DNA of 64,000 nucleotides from Caballeronia temeraria (GCF_001544795.2 NZ_FCOI02000005.1:66402-130401), one strand, 5' to 3'; shown: positions 10,347-20,100, counted from the first letter of the stretch. Notes: a model not told the origin generated them from the sequence alone. Numbers and translations: made by a program.

Positions 10347-11681
10347 TCAGGCGGCTTTGATCGCAGTCAGCTCGAACGACGCATCGATGGACGCCGCCGC
10401 GAGCTTGCCGTCCTGCACGGCCTGCACGGTGAGATCGAGTCCTTCATGGGTCGCGCAATCGCCGCCGGCCCACACTTTTGCAAGCGTCGTCTGACGGTTC
10501 TCATCGGTGACGATGCGACCGCCATCGAGCGTCAGCAATTCATGATCGATGCCCACGGGCACGAGCGTCTGACCGATCGCCTTCAGCACCATGTCGGCCT
10601 CGATCACGAAGCGCTCCGTGCCGCGCTCCAATTCGACGCCGGTCACATGACCGTCCTCGCCGATCAATCGAACCGGCTTCGCATGCGTGACGATCGCGAC
10701 GCCGTTGGTCTGCGCGAATTCGCGCTCGGCCCACGTCGCGCTCATGTTCTCGACGCCGCGCCGATACGCCATCGTCACGTTGGTCGCACCGAGCTTGGCG
10801 GACTGCACGCATGCATCGACCGCCGTATTGCCGCCGCCGATCACGACGACGCGCCGTCCGACCGGCACGCTCGCGAGATCATCGGACTGACGCACCTGCT
10901 CGATGAAATCGACCGCGTTCATCACGCCATCGAGCGCTTCGCCTTCGAGCGCCAGTTCGCGCACGCCCGCAAGGCCGAACGCGATGAACACCGCGTCGTA
11001 TTGCTTGCGCAACTCGTCCAGCGTGAAATCGCGGCCAAGCGACTGACCCGTCTTGATCTCGATACCGCCGATCGAATACAGCCATTCGATCTCGCGCTGC
11101 GCATAATCCTCGACGGTCTTGTACGCGGCGATACCGTATTCGTTGAGTCCGCCCGGCTTCTCGCGCGCATCGAAGATCACCGCGCGATGCCCGGCGAGCG
11201 CGAGCCGATACGCGCACGCGAGTCCCGCCGGCCCCGCCCCGACGATCGCAATGCGCCGCCCGGTTTCCGCCGCGCGTTCGAACAATGCGACGCCTTTGGC
11301 CATCGCCCAGTCGGTCGCGTGACGCTGCAACGCGCCGATCTTCACAGGCTCGTCGCCCGGATGATTACGCACGCAACTGCCTTCGCAAAGAATCTCCGTC
11401 GGGCACACGCGCGCGCACATGCCGCCGAGCGGATTGGCCGAGAGAATGTCGACGGCCGCGCCCTTCAGATTGCCGTTGCCGATCTTGCGGATGAAGCCGG
11501 GAATGTCGATGCTCGTCGGACATGCCTGCACGCACGGCGCGTCGTAGCAGTAGTGGCAACGGCTTGCGGCAGCCGCGGCCGCGGTGGCGTCGAGCAGCGG
11601 CGCGACATCCGAGAATTCGCATGCGAGCTGTTCTTGCGTGAGGCGATGGCTCGCGATATCGCCGGTTCGTTTCATGGTCAT
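10347..11681 (-). CDS. preT: NAD-dependent dihydropyrimidine dehydrogenase subunit PreT
   Basis: 444 residues. It is the flavin/NAD electron-input subunit partnering PreA. N-terminal cysteine clusters CHYCYDAPCVQACP and CARVCPTEILCEGSC bind iron-sulfur centres. FAD binding is shown by IVGAGPAGLACAYRLA and NAD binding by VVVIGGGNTAVDACVQ, with a GDCATHEGLDLTVQAVQDGK flavin-contact end. The pair resembles GltD-type oxidoreductases, but the PreA neighbour decides the call. An 87-bp gap separates it from the amidohydrolase gene upstream and contains a strong hairpin. Confidence 0.94.
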   Translation of the reverse strand: MTMKRTGDIASHRLTQEQLACEFSDVAPLLDATAAAAAASRCHYCYDAPCVQACPTSIDIPGFIRKIGNGNLKGAAVDILSANPLGGMCARVCPTEILCEGSCVRNHPGDEPVKIGALQRHATDWAMAKGVALFERAAETGRRIAIVGAGPAGLACAYRLALAGHRAVIFDAREKPGGLNEYGIAAYKTVEDYAQREIEWLYSIGGIEIKTGQSLGRDFTLDELRKQYDAVFIAFGLAGVRELALEGEALDGVMNAVDFIEQVRQSDDLASVPVGRRVVVIGGGNTAVDACVQSAKLGATNVTMAYRRGVENMSATWAEREFAQTNGVAIVTHAKPVRLIGEDGHVTGVELERGTERFVIEADMVLKAIGQTLVPVGIDHELLTLDGGRIVTDENRQTTLAKVWAGGDCATHEGLDLTVQAVQDGKLAAASIDASFELTAIKAA

Positions 11682-11713
11682 GCGCGTTCCTTGTGAGGAC
11701 GTACGAGTGCCCG

Positions 11714-11739
11714 CCGTCCGCGTGCGACGACGCGGACGG
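11714..11739 (-). promoter_or_regulatory. Intercistronic hairpin between the amidohydrolase gene and preT
   Basis: CCGTCCGCG (11714-11722) and CGCGGACGG (11731-11739) form a perfect 9-bp GC stem with an 8-base loop. No T-run follows on either strand. It is therefore more likely an mRNA stabiliser or partial attenuator inside the operon than a terminator. Confidence 0.5.
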
Positions 11740-11768
11740 TGTTGAACATGAGTCAGAAAAAGCGCGGC

Positions 11769-13049
11769 TTACGAAACCGGTTCGGACGCGCGCTCGAGCA
11801 TCGCGTGCAGCAGCACGTTCGCGCCGGCCTCGATCCACTCCAGCGTCGCGTCTTCGATTTCGTTATGGCTGATGCCGTCGACGCAAGGCACGAAGACCAT
11901 CGACGTCGGCGCGACCTGCGCGAGATAGCACGCGTCGTGGCCCGCGCCCGACACCATGTCGCGATGCGAATAGCCGAAGCGCTGCGCCGCCGCGCGCACG
12001 GACGCGACGCAGGCGGCATCGAACTTGACGGGCTCGTAGTAGAAGATCTGTTCGAGCTCGGTCTGCAAGCCGATTTCGCCAGCGATGCGCGCGACACCTT
12101 CGCGCAAAGCGGCATCCATGCGCGCGAGCACGGCATCGTCGGGATGACGGAAATCGACGGTGAAGAACACGCGGCCCGGAATCACGTTGCGCGAGTTCGG
12201 ATGCACCTGCATCATGCCGACCGTCGCGCAGGCGAGCGGCGCGTTGTCCAGACCGATGCGGTTGACGAGATCGACCACGCGCGACGCGCCCAGCAGCGCA
12301 TCCTTGCGGCGCGGCATCGGCGTCGGGCCCGCGTGCGCTTCCTGGCCCGTCAGCGTGATTTCGTACCAGCGCTGGCCTTGCGCATCGGTGACGACGCCGA
12401 TCGTCTTATCTTCGGCTTCGAGAATCGGCCCTTGCTCGATATGCAGCTCGAACGCCGCATGCAGCTTGCGGCCGCCGCACGGCACATCGCCCGCATAGCC
12501 GATGCGCTTCAGTTCTTCGCCGATCGTCTTGCCATCGACGTCCTTGCGCGAGAGACCGTAATCGAGCGAGAACACGCCCGCGAACACGCCGGACGCGACC
12601 ATCGCGGGCGCGAAACGCGAGCCTTCCTCGTTGGTCCAGATCACGACTTCGATCGGATGCTCGGTCTCGATGCCGCGATCGTTGAGCGAGCGGATCACTT
12701 CGAGCCCGCCGAGCACGCCGTAGATGCCGTCGAAGCGCCCGCCGGTCGGCTGCGAATCCGCGTGCGAGCCGGTCACGACCGGCAGCGCGTCGGGATTGCG
12801 CCCGGCGCGACGCATGAACACGTTGCCCATCTGATCGACGCTCACCGTGCAGCCCGCTTCCTTCGCCCAGCTCACGATCAGATCGCGCCCTTCGCGATCG
12901 AGATCGGTCAGCGCGAGACGGCATACGCCGCCTTTCGGTGTCGCGCCGATTTTGGCCATCGTCATGAGGCTGTCCCATAGACGTTGACCGTTCACCTTGA
13001 TGGACGTATCGAGACCCGCCTCTCTGATTGCATCCGTTACGACGTTCAT
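11769..13049 (-). CDS. M20 family amidohydrolase: N-carbamoyl-beta-alanine / allantoate amidohydrolase type
   Basis: 426 residues. A dimeric zinc peptidase-fold enzyme with GSHADSQPTGGRFDGIYG (first metal His), IWTNEEGSRF (Glu base and ligand), LHIEQGP and SGAGHDACYLA. In this operon the fitting substrate is N-carbamoyl-beta-alanine or its methyl homologue, step three of reductive pyrimidine breakdown, releasing beta-alanine, ammonia and CO2. The same family includes allantoate amidohydrolase and N-carbamoyl-L-amino-acid hydrolase, so substrate assignment rests on neighbours. It is the first gene of the operon, read from the promoter near 13227-13255. Confidence 0.88.
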   Translation of the reverse strand: MNVVTDAIREAGLDTSIKVNGQRLWDSLMTMAKIGATPKGGVCRLALTDLDREGRDLIVSWAKEAGCTVSVDQMGNVFMRRAGRNPDALPVVTGSHADSQPTGGRFDGIYGVLGGLEVIRSLNDRGIETEHPIEVVIWTNEEGSRFAPAMVASGVFAGVFSLDYGLSRKDVDGKTIGEELKRIGYAGDVPCGGRKLHAAFELHIEQGPILEAEDKTIGVVTDAQGQRWYEITLTGQEAHAGPTPMPRRKDALLGASRVVDLVNRIGLDNAPLACATVGMMQVHPNSRNVIPGRVFFTVDFRHPDDAVLARMDAALREGVARIAGEIGLQTELEQIFYYEPVKFDAACVASVRAAAQRFGYSHRDMVSGAGHDACYLAQVAPTSMVFVPCVDGISHNEIEDATLEWIEAGANVLLHAMLERASEPVS

Positions 13050-13209
13050 TCGCCTCGCTCCTTACGATCTGACTTCGTATGTGAGTGACTTCGCTTCGTG
13101 CATGCCGGGCGTTTGCGGTGCGATGCCGCACGCGTCCGGTGCACGATTTCTGTTCTGCGATGACTGATGCAAACGACACGCTTCTTCTGTGCTTCGAGCG
13201 CTCTCAAAT

Positions 13210-13227
13210 CCTGTCCAGTTGGACAGG
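13210..13227. promoter_or_regulatory. RutR-like operator palindrome
   Basis: CCTGTCCA-GT-TGGACAGG is a perfect 18-bp palindrome with a 2-bp centre. Its core TGtCCA-NN-TGGaCA differs by one symmetric base from the TGACCA-NN-TGGTCA recognition sequence known for E. coli RutR. It lies in the gap between the pyrimidine operon and the divergent RutR-like gene. Confidence 0.75.
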
Positions 13228-13255
13228 TTGTAGCCGATTAAAATAATCAAATCAA
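13227..13255 (-). promoter_or_regulatory. Candidate promoter of the pyrimidine operon
   Basis: On the minus strand TTGATT (13255-13250) and TACAAC (13232-13227) are 17 bp apart. The operator palindrome begins at the end of the -10 box, so a bound regulator would cover the transcription start, a repression geometry. The remaining 364-bp gap (13050-13413) shows nothing else obvious. Confidence 0.5.
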
Positions 13256-13413
13256 CGTCTTTCGTGTGCGGACAAACACCGATCGGACAAAGCGATAAGC
13301 GTGCCATTGCGACGCAGCATCGACTGGCATTGGCCGCAAGCGGTTTTTCGACGCGATGCAGCGCCGCGCGCGAAAACCAGCACGGATGGCACGAACGGCG
13401 CGAATGAGGCACG

Positions 13414-14151
13414 ATGCGGCACACACGGCACAAGAATTCGACGATGAAACATGACGACGCGGCTGACGGCATCACCGGAGTGGACGCTTCGACGCCACCT
13501 TTGCGGCGAAGCAAGGCGCAAATCCGCGAGAGCAACGTAGCGCAACTGCTCGCGTGCGCCGAAGAAGTGTTCGCCGAGAAAGGACTCGAAGGCGCGAGCA
13601 CGGCGATGATCGCCGAGCGCGCCGGCTTGCCGAAGGCCAATCTGCATTACTACTTTCCGACGAAGCTCGCGCTGTATCGGCGCGTGCTGGAAGACCTGTT
13701 CGAAGACTGGCATCGCGCGGCGGATACCTTCGAATGCAGCGACGATCCGGTCGAGGCGATCGGCGGTTATGTGCGCGCGAAGATGGACTTGTCCAGACGC
13801 AGGCCGCTCGGCTCGAAAGTGTGGGCGAGCGAGATCATCCACGGCGCGCATCACATGCAGGACATCCTCAACGAGCGCGTGAAGCCGTGGCTCGAGACAC
13901 GCGTGATCGTGATCGAAAGCTGGATCGCGCGCGGTCTGCTCGCGCCCGTCGAACCGGACACGTTCATGTTCATGATCTGGGCAATCACCCAGCATTATGC
14001 CGATTTCGACGCGCAAATCCGCGCATTGAAAGGCAAGCGCGCGCTCACGCGCAAAGCCTTCGATGAACAGACGGAAGAAGTCGTGCGCCTCGTGATTCGC
14101 GCGTGCGGCGCGGTGTCGCCGTGCGTCGAAGAAAAAGAGGACGCGCAATAA
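13414..14151 (+). CDS. TetR/AcrR family regulator, RutR-like
   Basis: 245 residues. N-terminal TetR helix-turn-helix (AEEVFAEKGLEGASTAMIAERAGLPKANLHYYFPTK, residues about 48-85) follows a 35-residue leader. The C-terminal part, with EIIHGAHHMQDILNERVKPWLETR and MIWAITQHYADF, resembles the ligand-binding domain of RutR, which senses uracil and thymine. It diverges from the pyrimidine catabolic operon, and a RutR-like palindrome lies between them, so autoregulation plus control of the operon is likely. The start at 13414 has GAGG nearby; a second Met at 13444 is possible. Confidence 0.87.
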   Translation: MRHTRHKNSTMKHDDAADGITGVDASTPPLRRSKAQIRESNVAQLLACAEEVFAEKGLEGASTAMIAERAGLPKANLHYYFPTKLALYRRVLEDLFEDWHRAADTFECSDDPVEAIGGYVRAKMDLSRRRPLGSKVWASEIIHGAHHMQDILNERVKPWLETRVIVIESWIARGLLAPVEPDTFMFMIWAITQHYADFDAQIRALKGKRALTRKAFDEQTEEVVRLVIRACGAVSPCVEEKEDAQ

Positions 14152-14153
14152 AA

Positions 14154-14183
14154 AACGCCGGCCCCTCGATGGCGGCCGGCGTT
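14154..14183 (-). terminator. Terminator hairpin between the RutR-like gene and the DUF4148 gene
   Basis: AACGCCGGCC (14154-14163) pairs with GGCCGGCGTT (14174-14183). On the minus strand the stem is followed by a run of T, so it best terminates transcripts from the DUF4148 side; it may also stop the regulator gene. The 120 bases between this and the DUF4148 stop hold only a small inverted repeat at 14279-14300. Confidence 0.65.
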
Positions 14184-14301
14184 CACTGCTTGCTGCGGTC
14201 ATGCTTCACTACTTGCGCTTTCTGACGCTTACCTCTACTTCAACCGCTACTGCTCACTACTTCTGCTGCCCTGCTCCACGAAGCTCAGGATCGAGCTTCG
14301 A

Positions 14302-14628
14302 TTAATGACCGAAGTAGACCGAGTTGCGATCCGACATCGACACATTGGCGCGCGACGAAGAAGAAGCGGCACCCGACTGCGACGTGCCGGCGATCGACGG
14401 ACCGTAAGCGCTTGCACCGTTTTCGGCGTTCACACGCGCTTGGGCCGCTTGAAGATTCTGCGGATAGTTCACGCGATCTTCCGACGGGTTGTAGCCGGCC
14501 TTTTCCAGTTGAACCAGTTCTGCGCGGACTTGAGCGCGGGTCACCGGGCCATTGCTTTGCGCGAACGCGAAAGTCGGAGCGGCCAGAGCGGTGGCGATGA
14601 CGAGTGCGGGAACGAATGCCTTGATCAT
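14302..14628 (-). CDS. DUF4148 domain secreted small protein
   Basis: 108 residues. A clean signal peptide (MIKAFVPALVIATALAAPTFAFAQ) precedes the DUF4148 core TRAQVRAELVQLEKAGYNPSEDRVNYPQNLQAAQARV. A Ser/Ala-rich tail follows, ending SMSDRNSVYFGH. This short family is abundant in Burkholderia and relatives, often in multiple copies and strongly expressed, but no function is established. A GGAGG ribosome site precedes the start. It is monocistronic, between the RutR-like gene and the hut operon. Confidence 0.85.
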   Translation of the reverse strand: MIKAFVPALVIATALAAPTFAFAQSNGPVTRAQVRAELVQLEKAGYNPSEDRVNYPQNLQAAQARVNAENGASAYGPSIAGTSQSGAASSSSRANVSMSDRNSVYFGH

Positions 14629-14946
14629 GATAAACCTCCAGTAATCTTGTTTTGAAATCGAAACTGAATCAGAGCTTTTTAAGCGGTTTCTGATTTCGTT
14701 TCGCTTGAAGACAAGTGTAGGAGGAGGCGGACCTAGGGGAAACCCCGATTTTCACGAAAAACAATTGTCTGGATCGCAATAATCCGTTTCGCCAGCCGAA
14801 GCGCGTTCCAGGCTTTTTTATGCGACGCAAGTCTCTGTTTTTAATGCGCTAATTTCGCAAATGAACCGTTCTTTCGGGCGCATCCGACCGGCCGCGCCGC
14901 AAGCGGTCATTGCGCCCCGGCCAGCCAATCGTCATCCAGCCGTCAG
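14629..14946. other. 318-bp intergenic region
   Basis: AT-richer than its surroundings, particularly 14640-14860. It must contain the promoter of the DUF4148 gene on the minus strand and the end of the hutG transcript. I see no convincing terminator hairpin, repeat or open frame in it. Confidence 0.5.
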
Positions 14947-15753
14947 CTAGTCAGCTTTCATCACATGAGCCAGCGCGGCGGTCACGAGTTCGCTCAGGAG
15001 CGGCTCGATCGCGGCCGCCTTGGTTTCGTCGTAAGCGAACGGCGACGTTTCTTCCATATAGCTGACTTGCGTCAGTTCCAGTTGGACCGCATGGATGCCC
15101 TTTTCGGGCTGTCCATAGCGCCGCGTGATATAGCCGCCTTTGAAGCGCCCGTTGGCCACCGTCGAAAAGCGACCGTCGCGCTCGACGATTTCCGCGAGAT
15201 GCTCGGCCAGCCCCGGCGCCGCCGACGCGCCGTCCGCGGTCCCGAAGTTGAAATCGGTGAGACGGCCATCGAAAAAGCGCGGCACGACCGAGCGGATCGA
15301 ATGCGCTTCCCAGAGCAGCACGCGGCCATGCGCCTCGCGCAGCGCATCGAGTTCGCCGGCGAGCGCGTCGTGATACGGCTGCCAGTACATCGCCCGACGC
15401 GCCTCGATCTGCTCGCGCGACGGCTCGTGACCCGGCTGGTAGAGCGGTGCCTTGTCGAAGGTATCGACCGGACAGAGTCCCGTCGTGTCGCGGCCGGGAT
15501 AGAGATTCGCGTCGTCGGGCGGACGGTTCAGATCGACGACATAGCGCGCGTAATTCGGCGTCAGGATCGACGCGCCGAGTTCGCGCGCGAACGCGTAGAG
15601 ACGTTCGAGATGCCAGTCGCAATCTTCGGTGAGCGTGGCGACCGGCGTCATCTCCTCGGCGAGCGCGCAGGGAATCTGCGTGCCGCGATGCGGAATCGAG
15701 ATCAGGAGCGGCGCGCTGCCGCGTTCCAGCGTGAAGATCGAAGAATCGTTCAT
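14947..15753 (-). CDS. hutG: N-formylglutamate deformylase
   Basis: 268 residues. It hydrolyses N-formyl-L-glutamate to glutamate and formate, the last step of the five-step histidine route. N-formylglutamate amidohydrolase motifs are LLISIPHRGTQIP, TEDCDWHLERLYAFA, RYVVDLNRPPDD, WEAHSIRS and GRFKGGYITRRYGQP. A much longer in-frame open reading frame extends upstream but is a shadow of hutF; the Met at 15753 gives the normal N-terminus. It lies 8 bp after hutF and is the last gene of the hutHCDFG operon. Confidence 0.94.
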   Translation of the reverse strand: MNDSSIFTLERGSAPLLISIPHRGTQIPCALAEEMTPVATLTEDCDWHLERLYAFARELGASILTPNYARYVVDLNRPPDDANLYPGRDTTGLCPVDTFDKAPLYQPGHEPSREQIEARRAMYWQPYHDALAGELDALREAHGRVLLWEAHSIRSVVPRFFDGRLTDFNFGTADGASAAPGLAEHLAEIVERDGRFSTVANGRFKGGYITRRYGQPEKGIHAVQLELTQVSYMEETSPFAYDETKAAAIEPLLSELVTAALAHVMKAD

Positions 15754-15761
15754 GGATGACC

Positions 15762-17141
15762 TCAATCCAGCAAGCCGCGCAAGGCGGCACGATAACGCGC
15801 GAGCGATTCGTCTTCGTCCGCGTGACGGCGCGCATCGATCACCTTGCGGCCGGAGACGAAAACATCGCGGATCGGCGTCTCGCCATGTTCGCAGAAGACC
15901 GCGCTCGACAGCCACGCGTCGCGCGCATGACCGCCGATGCCCGGATGCGCGTCGTCTAGCACGAGCCAGTCCGCGCGCGAACCCTCCGCAAGCAGGCCGA
16001 CGGGCCGGCCTGTCGCGTGCGCGCCGCCGTCGAGCGCGGCATCGAAGAGACGATCGGCGGGACGGCTTTGCGTCGGCGATGCCAGCACGTTGCGTTGCTG
16101 TCGGCACAGGCGCTGGCCGTATTCGAGCAGACGCAACTCCGATCGCCAGTCGACGCCGACATGACTGTCCGAGCCCACACCGATGCGCCCGCCCGCATCG
16201 AGATAGTCGCGCGACGGGAAGACGCCATCGCCGAGATTCGCTTCGGTCGTGAGACACAGGCCCGCGATCGCACCGCTCGCGGCAAGACGCGCGCATTCGC
16301 CGGCATCGATGTGTGTCGCGTGCACGAGGCACCAGCGTTCGTCGACGTTGAAGCGCTCCAGCAGCCACTCCACCGGACGATGCCCCGTCGCCGCAAGGCA
16401 CGCCTCCACTTCGGCGACCTGCTCCGCGATGTGGATATGCAGCGGCGCGCGCGTGAAGCGCGCATCGAGTCCTTCGATGACCGCCGCGAGCGACTCGCCC
16501 GACACCGCCCGCAGCGAATGCGGCGCGACGCCGTAACGCCGCGCGCCGTTCTCGGGCCGCGAGCGCGCAAGCGAATCGATGATGCCGAGCAGCGTGTCGG
16601 GCGTATTGAGAAAGCGCCGCTGATCGTCGCGCGGCGCGCTCTTGCCGAAGCCGCTGTATTCGTAGAGCACCGGCAGCATCGTCATGCCGATGCCCGCGCG
16701 TTCCGCCGCGTCGACCACACGTTCGGCGAGTTCGGCGCGATTCGCATACGGCGCGCCATCGGGCGCGTGATGCACGTAATGGAACTCGCACACGGACGTG
16801 TAGCCCGCCTTCAGCATCTCGATGTAAAGCCAGTGCGCGATATCCGCGAGCGATTCCGGACCGATGCGCGCGGCGAAGCGATACATGAGATCGCGCCAGC
16901 TCCAGAACGTATCGGCGACGCTCGCGCGATATTCGGTGAGGCCCGCCATCGCGCGCTGAAACGCGTGCGAGTGCAGGTTCGGCATGCCGGGCAAAACCGG
17001 CCCTTTGGCCCGCTCGACGCCCGCGGGCGCGGCGCTGTCCGGCGCGACGCGCACGAGCGTGCCGGCGTCGTCCCATTCGAGCAGCACGTCGCGCCGCCAG
17101 CCATCGGCGAGTCGCGCGTGCCCGGCGAAGAATGCGTTCAT
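15762..17141 (-). CDS. hutF: Formimidoylglutamate deiminase
   Basis: 459 residues. It converts N-formimino-L-glutamate to N-formylglutamate with release of ammonia, feeding HutG. It is an amidohydrolase/deaminase with PGMPNLHSHAFQRAM (metal His 57 and 59), HIHIAEQVAEVEACL and GVGSDSHVGVDW. AAGGAGA lies upstream of the start at 17141. Presence of HutF plus HutG and no HutE-type FIGlu hydrolase defines the two-step branch used by Pseudomonas and Burkholderia. Confidence 0.94.
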   Translation of the reverse strand: MNAFFAGHARLADGWRRDVLLEWDDAGTLVRVAPDSAAPAGVERAKGPVLPGMPNLHSHAFQRAMAGLTEYRASVADTFWSWRDLMYRFAARIGPESLADIAHWLYIEMLKAGYTSVCEFHYVHHAPDGAPYANRAELAERVVDAAERAGIGMTMLPVLYEYSGFGKSAPRDDQRRFLNTPDTLLGIIDSLARSRPENGARRYGVAPHSLRAVSGESLAAVIEGLDARFTRAPLHIHIAEQVAEVEACLAATGHRPVEWLLERFNVDERWCLVHATHIDAGECARLAASGAIAGLCLTTEANLGDGVFPSRDYLDAGGRIGVGSDSHVGVDWRSELRLLEYGQRLCRQQRNVLASPTQSRPADRLFDAALDGGAHATGRPVGLLAEGSRADWLVLDDAHPGIGGHARDAWLSSAVFCEHGETPIRDVFVSGRKVIDARRHADEDESLARYRAALRGLLD

Positions 17142-17196
17142 CCCTTGTCTCCTTTCTTATGTCGATGCGCGGCTACTCGCGAGCCGTCCGCCTTTC

Positions 17197-17766
17197 TCAC
17201 ATCATGTCGATGCCGATGCGCAGCCACGCCGCGTCATCCCGATGCGCGCATTCCAGCGCCGTTGCGCCATCGACGCGCAGCGTGTCGCCTGCTTCGAGCG
17301 TATGACGGGTGTCATCGGCGAGTTTGATATCGATCCGGCCTTGCGCGCAGAACAGAAACGTCAGGTCATTGTCGAGCGTGAGCGAGCCTGAAGTGCGCCC
17401 GGCGTCGACCGTCGCGCGTGCCTGGTCGCGGCGCACCATCACGTTGAAATCGCGCGTGGGGCCGTCGATCAGCGTCGCGTGGATCGGCGTTTCTCCGGCG
17501 AAGCGCGCCATCGCGAGCGGCGCATCGAGCGCATGCACGCCGCCGTCCGCTTGCGTCAGACGCATGCCGGCGCCATCGAGCAGCACGAGCACGCGATCGA
17601 CGCCCGCGAAGGTCGAGAACGCGCCATCGGATGCGACGTCGGCCAGCGACAGACGCCACGCGAACGCATCGAACGATGCGCCGTGCGGTCCCGCCGCGAT
17701 TTCGCGCGTGACGCCGCCGCCGTTCTTCCACGGCGTGGGCGTGAGCGAATCGGCACGAATGATCAT
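17197..17766 (-). CDS. hutD: HutD family cupin
   Basis: 189 residues. HutD is a bicupin-fold protein found in many hut operons; genetic work in Pseudomonas suggests it limits over-induction by urocanate, possibly by binding pathway intermediates. Recognisable are TPWKNGGGVTREIA, FAWRLSLADVASDGAFSTF and VLVLLDGAGMRL. The Met at 17766 follows the hutC stop by 5 bp. A slightly longer in-frame extension runs into hutC and is not used. Confidence 0.88.
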   Translation of the reverse strand: MIIRADSLTPTPWKNGGGVTREIAAGPHGASFDAFAWRLSLADVASDGAFSTFAGVDRVLVLLDGAGMRLTQADGGVHALDAPLAMARFAGETPIHATLIDGPTRDFNVMVRRDQARATVDAGRTSGSLTLDNDLTFLFCAQGRIDIKLADDTRHTLEAGDTLRVDGATALECAHRDDAAWLRIGIDMM

Positions 17767-17771
17767 CACGT

Positions 17772-18467
17772 TCAGAAATGCCCGGTGAATTGATAGCGGT
17801 CGCCCGGATGCCACAGATTCGCGACCGACGCGACCGCATCGCGCGACCACGTGCGCCGATGCAGCAGCAGACACGGCTCGTGCTCCGCCATCGCGAGCGC
17901 GAGCCGGATTTCCGTCGATGGCACCGACGCCTCGATCCGGTACTCGACGCGCTGCAGCGGCGCGGCCGACATCAGGTACTGGTTCGGCGTGATCGTCGTG
18001 AAATCCTGGCGCGCGTATTCCGGCGCGAGCGCGGGATTCACGTAACGCTCTTCCATCTGCACCGGCTCGCCGTTCTCGAAGTGCAGCACGCGCGAATGAA
18101 ACACCGGGCTGCCGACCGCGAGATGCATTTCGGCGGCCAGCGTTTCATCGACGATCGACGCGCCCAGATGCAGCACCTCTGCGCTATACGTATGACCGCG
18201 CGCGACGATTTCATCGGAAATGCTGCGAATCTCGACGAGCGTCGACGCGTACTTCGGCTGCGCGACGAACGTGCCCGCGCCCTGCACGCGGGTGAGCACC
18301 TGTTCGGCGGTCAGTTCGCGCAGCGCGCGATTCACGGTCATGCGCGCGACCTTGAATTCGCGCGCGAGCTCGTTTTCGGAGGGCACCTGATCGCCCTCCT
18401 TCCACTCGCCGACATGAATGCGCTGGAGAATGTAGTCCTTGATCTCCTGATACGCGGGCGTGCTCAT
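17772..18467 (-). CDS. hutC: Histidine utilisation repressor, GntR/UTRA family
   Basis: 231 residues. An N-terminal GntR winged helix ([37 protein letters not shown]) precedes a C-terminal UTRA effector domain ([29 protein letters not shown]). HutC represses hut genes and is released by urocanate. The gene overlaps the hutH end by 4 bp. Operators matching its expected TTGTATATACAA-type palindrome occur before hutH and before hutU, so it probably controls both loci. Confidence 0.94.
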   Translation of the reverse strand: MSTPAYQEIKDYILQRIHVGEWKEGDQVPSENELAREFKVARMTVNRALRELTAEQVLTRVQGAGTFVAQPKYASTLVEIRSISDEIVARGHTYSAEVLHLGASIVDETLAAEMHLAVGSPVFHSRVLHFENGEPVQMEERYVNPALAPEYARQDFTTITPNQYLMSAAPLQRVEYRIEASVPSTEIRLALAMAEHEPCLLLHRRTWSRDAVASVANLWHPGDRYQFTGHF

Positions 18468-19993
18468 GCGGGCTCTTCCGACGCGAACGAGAACGGGCTG
18501 TGCCGCGCGATCGCGCCTTCCTGCACGAGCGTCGCGATCGCGGCGATATCGGGCGCGAAGTAATGATCGAGGTCGTAATGCGCCACGTGCGCGCGCAGCG
18601 TCTTCATCACGTCGAGAAGCGGCGCGCTCGTCTGATGCGGCGCGCGCAGATCGACGCCTTGCGCCGCCGCGAGCAGTTCGATCGCGAGAATGTTGGCCGT
18701 GTTGCTCGCGATATCGCCGAGCTTGCGCGCGGCGAACGTCGCCATGGAAACGTGGTCTTCCTGATTCGCGGAAGTGGGCAGCGAATCGACCGATGCCGGA
18801 TGCGCGAGCGTCTTGTTCTCCGATGCCAGCGCGGCCGCCGTCACGTGCGCGATCATGAAGCCGGAGTTGACGCCGCCATCGCGCACGAGGAACGGCGGCA
18901 GGCCGGAGAGCGTCGCGTCGATCAAGAGCGCGATGCGGCGTTCCGCGAGCGCGCCGATTTCGGCTGCGGCGAGCGCGAGATTGTCGGCGGCGAATGCGAC
19001 AGGCTCCGCGTGGAAGTTGCCGCCCGAGAGCACTTCGCCGGTATCCGGGAAGATCAGCGGATTGTCGGAAACGGCGTTCGACTCGATCAGCAGGATGTCC
19101 GCCGCATGTCGCATCTGGTCGAGGCACGCGCCCATCACCTGCGGCTGGCAGCGCAGGCTGTACGGGTCCTGCACTTTTTCGCAATCCGCGTGCGACAGGT
19201 TGATGCCCGAGCCCTTCAGCAGCGTGCGATACGCGGCCGCGGCCTCCATCTGCCCGCGATGGCCGCGCAGTTCATGAATGCGCGCATCGAACGGGACGAC
19301 GGAGCCGGCGGCCGCATCGACCGACAGCGCGCCCGCGACGAGCCCGGTGCGGAACAGATCCTCGATCGCGAAAAGGTTGAAGAGCGCGAGCGCCGCAGAC
19401 GCCTGCGTGCCGTTCAGCAGCGCGAGACCTTCCTTCGCCTGCAACGTGAGCGGCTTGAGGCCGGCGACCGAGAGGCCGTCGAGCGCACTGGCGCGTTCGC
19501 CGCGAATCGTGACTTCGCCGATGCCGAGCAGCACCGTCGACATATGCGCGAGCGGCGCGAGATCGCCCGATGCGCCGACCGAGCCTTTGATCGGGATGAT
19601 CGGCAGGACGTCCGCATTGAATAGCGTGATGAGCGCGTCGATGACTTCGCGGCGGATGCCCGAATGACCGCGCCCGAGACTCGACAGCTTGAGCGCCATC
19701 AGAAGGCGCACGACCGGACGCGACATCGGCTCGCCGACGCCCACGGCATGCGACAGCACGAGATTCTTCTGCAGCAGTTCCAGCTGGTCGGCCGGAATGT
19801 GCGTATTGGCGAGCCGCCCGAAGCCCGTATTGATGCCGTAAGCCGGATCGCCCTTGGCGGCAATCGCGGCGACGGCGCGCGCGCTCGCATCGATGGCGTC
19901 GAAGCTGGCCGGATCGAGCCGAAGCGGGTCCGAGCCTCGCGCGATGCGACGCAGTTGCGGCAGAGTCAGTTTTCCGGGCGTGAGCGTGATCAT
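18464..19993 (-). CDS. hutH: Histidine ammonia-lyase
   Basis: 509 residues. It deaminates L-histidine to trans-urocanate. The Ala-Ser-Gly that cyclises into the MIO electrophile is at residues 141-143 in [14 protein letters not shown]. Other conserved parts are [14 protein letters not shown] and LMRCAPQ-region equivalents such as [13 protein letters not shown], with length typical of the family. First gene of hutH-C-D-F-G. AGGA lies seven bases before the start, immediately next to a HutC-like operator. Confidence 0.96.
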   Translation of the reverse strand: MITLTPGKLTLPQLRRIARGSDPLRLDPASFDAIDASARAVAAIAAKGDPAYGINTGFGRLANTHIPADQLELLQKNLVLSHAVGVGEPMSRPVVRLLMALKLSSLGRGHSGIRREVIDALITLFNADVLPIIPIKGSVGASGDLAPLAHMSTVLLGIGEVTIRGERASALDGLSVAGLKPLTLQAKEGLALLNGTQASAALALFNLFAIEDLFRTGLVAGALSVDAAAGSVVPFDARIHELRGHRGQMEAAAAYRTLLKGSGINLSHADCEKVQDPYSLRCQPQVMGACLDQMRHAADILLIESNAVSDNPLIFPDTGEVLSGGNFHAEPVAFAADNLALAAAEIGALAERRIALLIDATLSGLPPFLVRDGGVNSGFMIAHVTAAALASENKTLAHPASVDSLPTSANQEDHVSMATFAARKLGDIASNTANILAIELLAAAQGVDLRAPHQTSAPLLDVMKTLRAHVAHYDLDHYFAPDIAAIATLVQEGAIARHSPFSFASEEPA

Positions 19994-20001
19994 GGTTCGT
20001 C

Positions 20002-20013
20002 CTGTCTATACAA
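20002..20013. promoter_or_regulatory. HutC-like operator 1, hutH leader
   Basis: CTGTCTATACAA matches the palindrome TTGTATAGACAA/TTGTCTATACAA at 11 of 12 positions. It is only 8 bp before the hutH start codon and touches the ribosome site, so repressor binding would block elongation or initiation at the gene. Confidence 0.7.
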
Positions 20014-20100
20014 GTTAGGCTCAAGTCTAAACGGGCTGAAAGGACGAAACAAGGGGGAATCCGGGATTTCACTGAGGCCATCCCGGAAGATTTACGCGTG

